Shown: positions 5,614 to 7,876 of the stretch, in pieces | How the letters are laid out: each line of letters starts with the position of its first letter | How positions within the stretch are numbered: the stretch's first letter is position 1 | Assembly (NCBI GenBank): GCA_947465275.1 | Contig: CANIAI010000104.1 | Location: 1-7,876 of the forward strand | DNA length: 7,876 nt | Reading direction: 5' to 3' | Source: Acidobacteriota bacterium | GTDB taxonomy: Bacteria; Acidobacteriota; Vicinamibacteria; Vicinamibacterales; UBA2999 | Notes under the pieces: model-generated | Database searches by the model: none | What the model was told of the DNA's origin: nothing | What the model saw: only the letters and a program-made list of their open reading frames with translations | Translations under genes and position numbers: made by a program

Positions 5614-6051
5614 ATGCGACTGCGAGGCTACCTGTGCGGACTGGTCGGGGCGGGGGTGCTGACGGGGATCCACCAGATAGGGCGGCGTGTGCGGAGCGAT
5701 GCCCCACGTATGGACGAGATGGGGATGCGCGCCCTCGGGCGGGCGATGCGCGGAGCTGGCGCCGAGCCGCCCCGCGACTCGCTGTATCAGCTCGCGCTGG
5801 CCGGTGACCTGACCGCCAACGCCACGTACTACTCGTTCATCCCCGCCCGGACCTCGGCCGCCACCTGGACCCGCGCGGTGCTGCTCGGGACGGCCGCCGG
5901 GGTCGGAGCGCTCCTGCTGCCGCGCCACGTCGGCCTTGGCGATCCGCCGCACAGCGATCGGCTGGCCAACCAGCTGATGACGGTCTCGTGGTACCTCGCC
6001 GGCGCGCTCGCGACCGCGGCCGTGGCGGAGCTGACGAGCCGGCGCGACTGA
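5614..6051 (+). CDS. Small integral membrane protein of unknown function
   Basis: This 145-residue protein starts at an ATG preceded by GGGAGG (5604-5609) with a 4-base gap. A hydrophobic N-terminal segment (about 5-22), a middle one (about 86-103) and a third (about 118-138) suggest two or three transmembrane helices. A further weakly hydrophobic stretch lies near 60-76. A polar, Arg-rich loop (23-57) follows the first segment and contains APRMDEMGMRALGRAM, including the invariant-looking APRMD and GMRAL elements. Basic residues (TSRRD) end the protein. I do not recognise an enzyme motif, and the function is unknown. The gene opens the rightward group, ending 28 bases before the methyltransferase start, so some read-through is likely. 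The 246-bp gap before it, shared with the RRM gene, has no strong plus-strand promoter that I could find. Confidence 0.75.
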   Translation: MRLRGYLCGLVGAGVLTGIHQIGRRVRSDAPRMDEMGMRALGRAMRGAGAEPPRDSLYQLALAGDLTANATYYSFIPARTSAATWTRAVLLGTAAGVGALLLPRHVGLGDPPHSDRLANQLMTVSWYLAGALATAAVAELTSRRD

Positions 6052-6068
6052 GGCGCGGTGCCGCGATC

Positions 6069-6074
6069 CATAAT
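6069..6074 (+). promoter_or_regulatory. -10-like CATAAT just before the methyltransferase start
   Basis: CATAAT matches TATAAT at five of six positions and ends 5 bases before the GTG at 6080. Initiation 6-8 bases downstream would fall on the start codon and give a leaderless messenger. No Shine-Dalgarno precedes the GTG. No good -35 is visible. Confidence 0.45.
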
Positions 6075-6079
6075 TCCGC

Positions 6080-6718
6080 GTGCTCGCGGCCTCGTTACGG
6101 GATCAGTTCGGTGAGATCGACATCTACCTGTTCGACCAGTGCCTGCGGGGCCGGTTCGACGGCCGGCGGCGGGTGCTCGATGCCGGCTGCGGCGACGGGC
6201 GCAATCTCGAGTTCCTGCTGCGCCAGGGCGTCGAGTGCTTCGGGGTCGATCAGGACAGCCGGGCGATCCGCCGCATCACCGCCCGCGCGGCAGCGCTCGC
6301 CCCGACGCTCTCGCCCGACCACTTCCAGGTCGCGGAACTCGACCGGCTGCCGTTCGCGGACGGGGCGATGGACGCCGTGCTCGCCAGCGCGGTGCTCCAC
6401 TTCGCCGCCGATGCCGATCACTTCGGCCGGATGGTGACCGAGCTCTGGCGGGTGCTGGCGCCCGGAGGCCTGCTGTTCGCGCGGCTCGCCTCGACCATCG
6501 GCATCGAATCGGCGACCGGGCCGGCCGGCCGTCGCGTGCGGCTGCCCGATGGCAGCGACCGCTTCGTCGTCGACGAGCCGATGCTGCTCGACTGGACGGC
6601 GCGGCTGGGCGGCGCGCTGCTCGACCCGCTCAAGACGACCAACGTCCAGGGGATGCGCTGCATGACCACCTGGGTCGTCGGGAAGCCGGCGGGGCCTGCG
6701 TTACAATCGCGCGCATGA
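6080..6718 (+). CDS. Class I SAM-dependent methyltransferase (Methyltransf_11 / TehB-like)
   Basis: This 212-residue protein starts at GTG 6080. An in-frame TAA at 6071-6073 leaves only two codons between it and this start, so little freedom remains. FGEIDIYLFDQCLRGRF (10-26) is the short lead typical of this subgroup. Motif I is VLDAGCGDGRN (32-42), the SAM-binding glycine loop, and Asp57 in FGVDQD is the acidic residue at the end of beta 2. AELDRLPFADGAMDAVLAS (85-103) covers motifs II-III, and LWRVLAPGGLLFARL (122-136) the beta 5 region. CMTTWVVGKP closes the fold near residues 194-203. The acceptor is unknown: a small molecule is most likely given the absence of any extra substrate domain. 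Family members are sometimes named after tellurite resistance without proof of that role. It overlaps the VOC gene by ATGA (6715-6718), so the two are probably translated together. Confidence 0.88.
   Translation: MLAASLRDQFGEIDIYLFDQCLRGRFDGRRRVLDAGCGDGRNLEFLLRQGVECFGVDQDSRAIRRITARAAALAPTLSPDHFQVAELDRLPFADGAMDAVLASAVLHFAADADHFGRMVTELWRVLAPGGLLFARLASTIGIESATGPAGRRVRLPDGSDRFVVDEPMLLDWTARLGGALLDPLKTTNVQGMRCMTTWVVGKPAGPALQSRA
6702..6707 (+). promoter_or_regulatory. -10-like TACAAT before the VOC gene, inside the methyltransferase end
   Basis: TACAAT matches TATAAT at five of six positions and ends 7 bases before the ATG at 6715. Transcription would then start at about the A of the ATG. The site lies within the last codons of the methyltransferase and would give the VOC gene its own leaderless messenger. 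No consensus -35 is seen at 16-18 bases, and no Shine-Dalgarno is seen. Confidence 0.5.
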
Positions 6719-7830
6719 AGCACACCCTTGCCGTCGCGGCGCTCGGCGCCCTCGTCCTGTCGGGCGTCCTGTCGGGAGCCGTCGTCGGCGTCGGGGCGCA
6801 ACAGCCGTCGGCCGCGCCATCGGCCGTCGGACCCGCCGCCCCGGTGGGACCCTCCGAGCTGGTGCTCGGCCCCGGCAACTTCCTCCACGTCGTCGCCGAC
6901 GCCGAGAAGGCGATTGCCTTCTACCGCGACGCGCTCGGCATGGAGGTGCAGATGGCGCCGAACGCGCAGCCGGGTCCGCGTCCGTACCTGACCACGCCCG
7001 AGATCGTCCGGCTGTACGACGCCACGGGCGGGAAGTACCGCACCGCGACCGCGTTCGTCCAGGGTTCGCCGATGCGGGCGGAGCTGGTGGAGTGGGCGGG
7101 GGTCGACCGCAAGCCGATTGCCCCGCGCTACCAGGACCCGGGTGCGGCCACGATGATCGTGACGGTGCGTGACCTCGACACCGCCATCGACAAGGTGCGG
7201 ATCGCCGGCGGACGCATGGTGTCGGACGAAGGGCGGGTGGTGCCGTTCGCCGACGAGCGTGGCCGCGGCCGCGCCGTGATGGTGCAGGACCTCGACGGCT
7301 TCTACGTGCAGCTCGTGCAGCGCGAGGTGCCGCCGCCGACGCAGGCGCCGGCGACGGCCAACGCCATCGACATCGGCTTCGCCGTGACGGTCGACGACAT
7401 GGATCGCTCGCTGGCCATCTTCAACGATGTGCTCGGGTTCGGCTCGCTGCGGCGCGACGCCGAGGAACACAACGATGCGCGGCTGCACATGATCGGACTC
7501 TTCACCGCGTACTACAACCGGTACGCGGGATCGGCGCCCGGCTCGAACCTGCAGTTCGAGTTGATCGAGGTGCAGGGCCTCGACCGGCGCCACTTCAACA
7601 GCCGCCCGCAGGATCCCGGTTCGGCGCTGCTGCGGCTGCGCGTCACCGACATCCAGAAGGCGACCGAGCTGCTGGCCAGGCGGAACGTGAAGCTCGTGTC
7701 GACCGACGGCATGCCCGTGACGGTGGTCGGTGCGCAGGCGAGCCAGCGGTTCGCGATGTTCCGCACGCCCGATAACCTGTTCCTGCAGCTCGTCCAGCCA
7801 CTGCCCGCGGCGGCGCCGACCACGCGCTGA
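6715..7830 (+). CDS. Secreted protein with two VOC (glyoxalase/bleomycin-resistance) domains
   Basis: This 371-residue protein starts at ATG 6715. The frame is open far upstream, but this Met begins a clear signal peptide: MKH, a hydrophobic core to about residue 24, and likely cleavage after VGA at 28. It should be exported to the periplasm or beyond. An Ala/Pro linker (31-46) leads to the first VOC domain (about 53-203: FLHVVADAEKAIAFYRDALGM, then FYVQLVQ). A second linker (204-216) and a second domain (about 217-361: GFAVTVDDMDRSLAIFNDVLGF, then LFLQLVQ) follow. VOC enzymes usually hold a metal with His/Gln and Glu. Here His58 and Glu123 or Glu126 could serve, but the later positions are Met147 and Gln199. 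The second domain has Glu282 or Glu285 but no matching His. Metal binding is doubtful, so it may be a binding protein rather than a lyase or dioxygenase. It is coupled to the methyltransferase by a 4-base overlap. Confidence 0.85.
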   Translation: MKHTLAVAALGALVLSGVLSGAVVGVGAQQPSAAPSAVGPAAPVGPSELVLGPGNFLHVVADAEKAIAFYRDALGMEVQMAPNAQPGPRPYLTTPEIVRLYDATGGKYRTATAFVQGSPMRAELVEWAGVDRKPIAPRYQDPGAATMIVTVRDLDTAIDKVRIAGGRMVSDEGRVVPFADERGRGRAVMVQDLDGFYVQLVQREVPPPTQAPATANAIDIGFAVTVDDMDRSLAIFNDVLGFGSLRRDAEEHNDARLHMIGLFTAYYNRYAGSAPGSNLQFELIEVQGLDRRHFNSRPQDPGSALLRLRVTDIQKATELLARRNVKLVSTDGMPVTVVGAQASQRFAMFRTPDNLFLQLVQPLPAAAPTTR

Positions 7831-7876
7831 GCCGGGTGCGGCAGGCTCCACTGTGGCCGCCTGAGTTCCCGTCGCC
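7831..7876. other. Window tail after the VOC gene, no gene seen
   Basis: These 46 bases follow the TGA of the VOC gene. A weak five-pair stem (GCGGC at 7838-7842 with GCCGC at 7856-7860) is the only structure found, and it has no T-run after it. No start codon with a Shine-Dalgarno is seen. Confidence 0.4.

Noticed and set aside
5368..5952. N-terminal extension of the RRM protein up to 5952 on the minus strand
   Set aside because: The extension has no recognisable domain and overlaps the membrane-protein gene. The RRM fold and a Shine-Dalgarno both point to the ATG at 5367.
6418..7851. Minus-strand open frame (477 codons) opposite the methyltransferase and VOC genes
   Set aside because: It spans two unrelated plus-strand genes and has His/Arg-rich content with no domain. 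It is a shadow frame.
7838..7860. Possible terminator after the VOC gene
   Set aside because: It has only five pairs, a 13-base loop and no T-run. The window ends too soon to judge.
1..7876. Search for CRISPR arrays, tRNA/rRNA genes, insertion sequences and attachment sites
   Set aside because: No spaced identical repeats, tRNA cloverleaf, transposase or integrase motifs, or terminal inverted repeats were seen by eye.

Overview
The window is a G+C-rich stretch of bacterial chromosome with compact, intact genes. It holds no mobile element, CRISPR array or RNA gene that I can see. The mix of genes (a DUF5666-type lipoprotein, a glycine-rich RRM protein, a TehB-like methyltransferase, a secreted double-VOC protein) and the base composition fit Acidobacteriota, perhaps the Vicinamibacteria. 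That placement rests on general resemblance only and is not proven by any marker gene here.

Left part (1-1690): the 3' part of a dienelactone hydrolase family gene reads rightward. It converges on a leftward gene for a lipoprotein with two DUF5666-like beta domains joined by an aspartate/proline linker. A short hairpin with a GNRA loop lies between them.

Centre (1691-5025): a 209-bp divergent control region is followed by a tightly coupled two-gene operon (1900-4967, GTGA overlap). The first gene encodes a very unusual short-chain dehydrogenase/reductase (SDR): N-terminal charged helix, four-cysteine zinc-ribbon-like knuckle, altered nucleotide-binding loop, an insertion of about 100 residues, and Thr in place of the catalytic Tyr. 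The second encodes a stand-alone class V PLP enzyme that resembles the cysteine-desulfurase domain of molybdenum cofactor sulfurase (MOCOS/ABA3) but lacks the MOSC domain. This pair is the best candidate in the window for an undescribed pathway. I infer that the two enzymes act on one substrate, but I cannot name it. The operon ends at an 18-bp perfect hairpin.

Right part (5026-7876): a leftward RRM RNA-binding protein with a poly-glycine tail shares a 246-bp divergent region with a rightward group. That group is a small membrane protein of unknown function, a SAM-dependent methyltransferase and a secreted protein with two VOC domains; the last two overlap by 4 bp (ATGA).

A recurring regulatory theme is that three rightward genes (starts 1900, 6080, 6715) have a -10-like hexamer 5-8 bases before the start codon and no well-placed Shine-Dalgarno. 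This suggests leaderless transcripts. The other starts have ordinary Shine-Dalgarno sequences or translational coupling.
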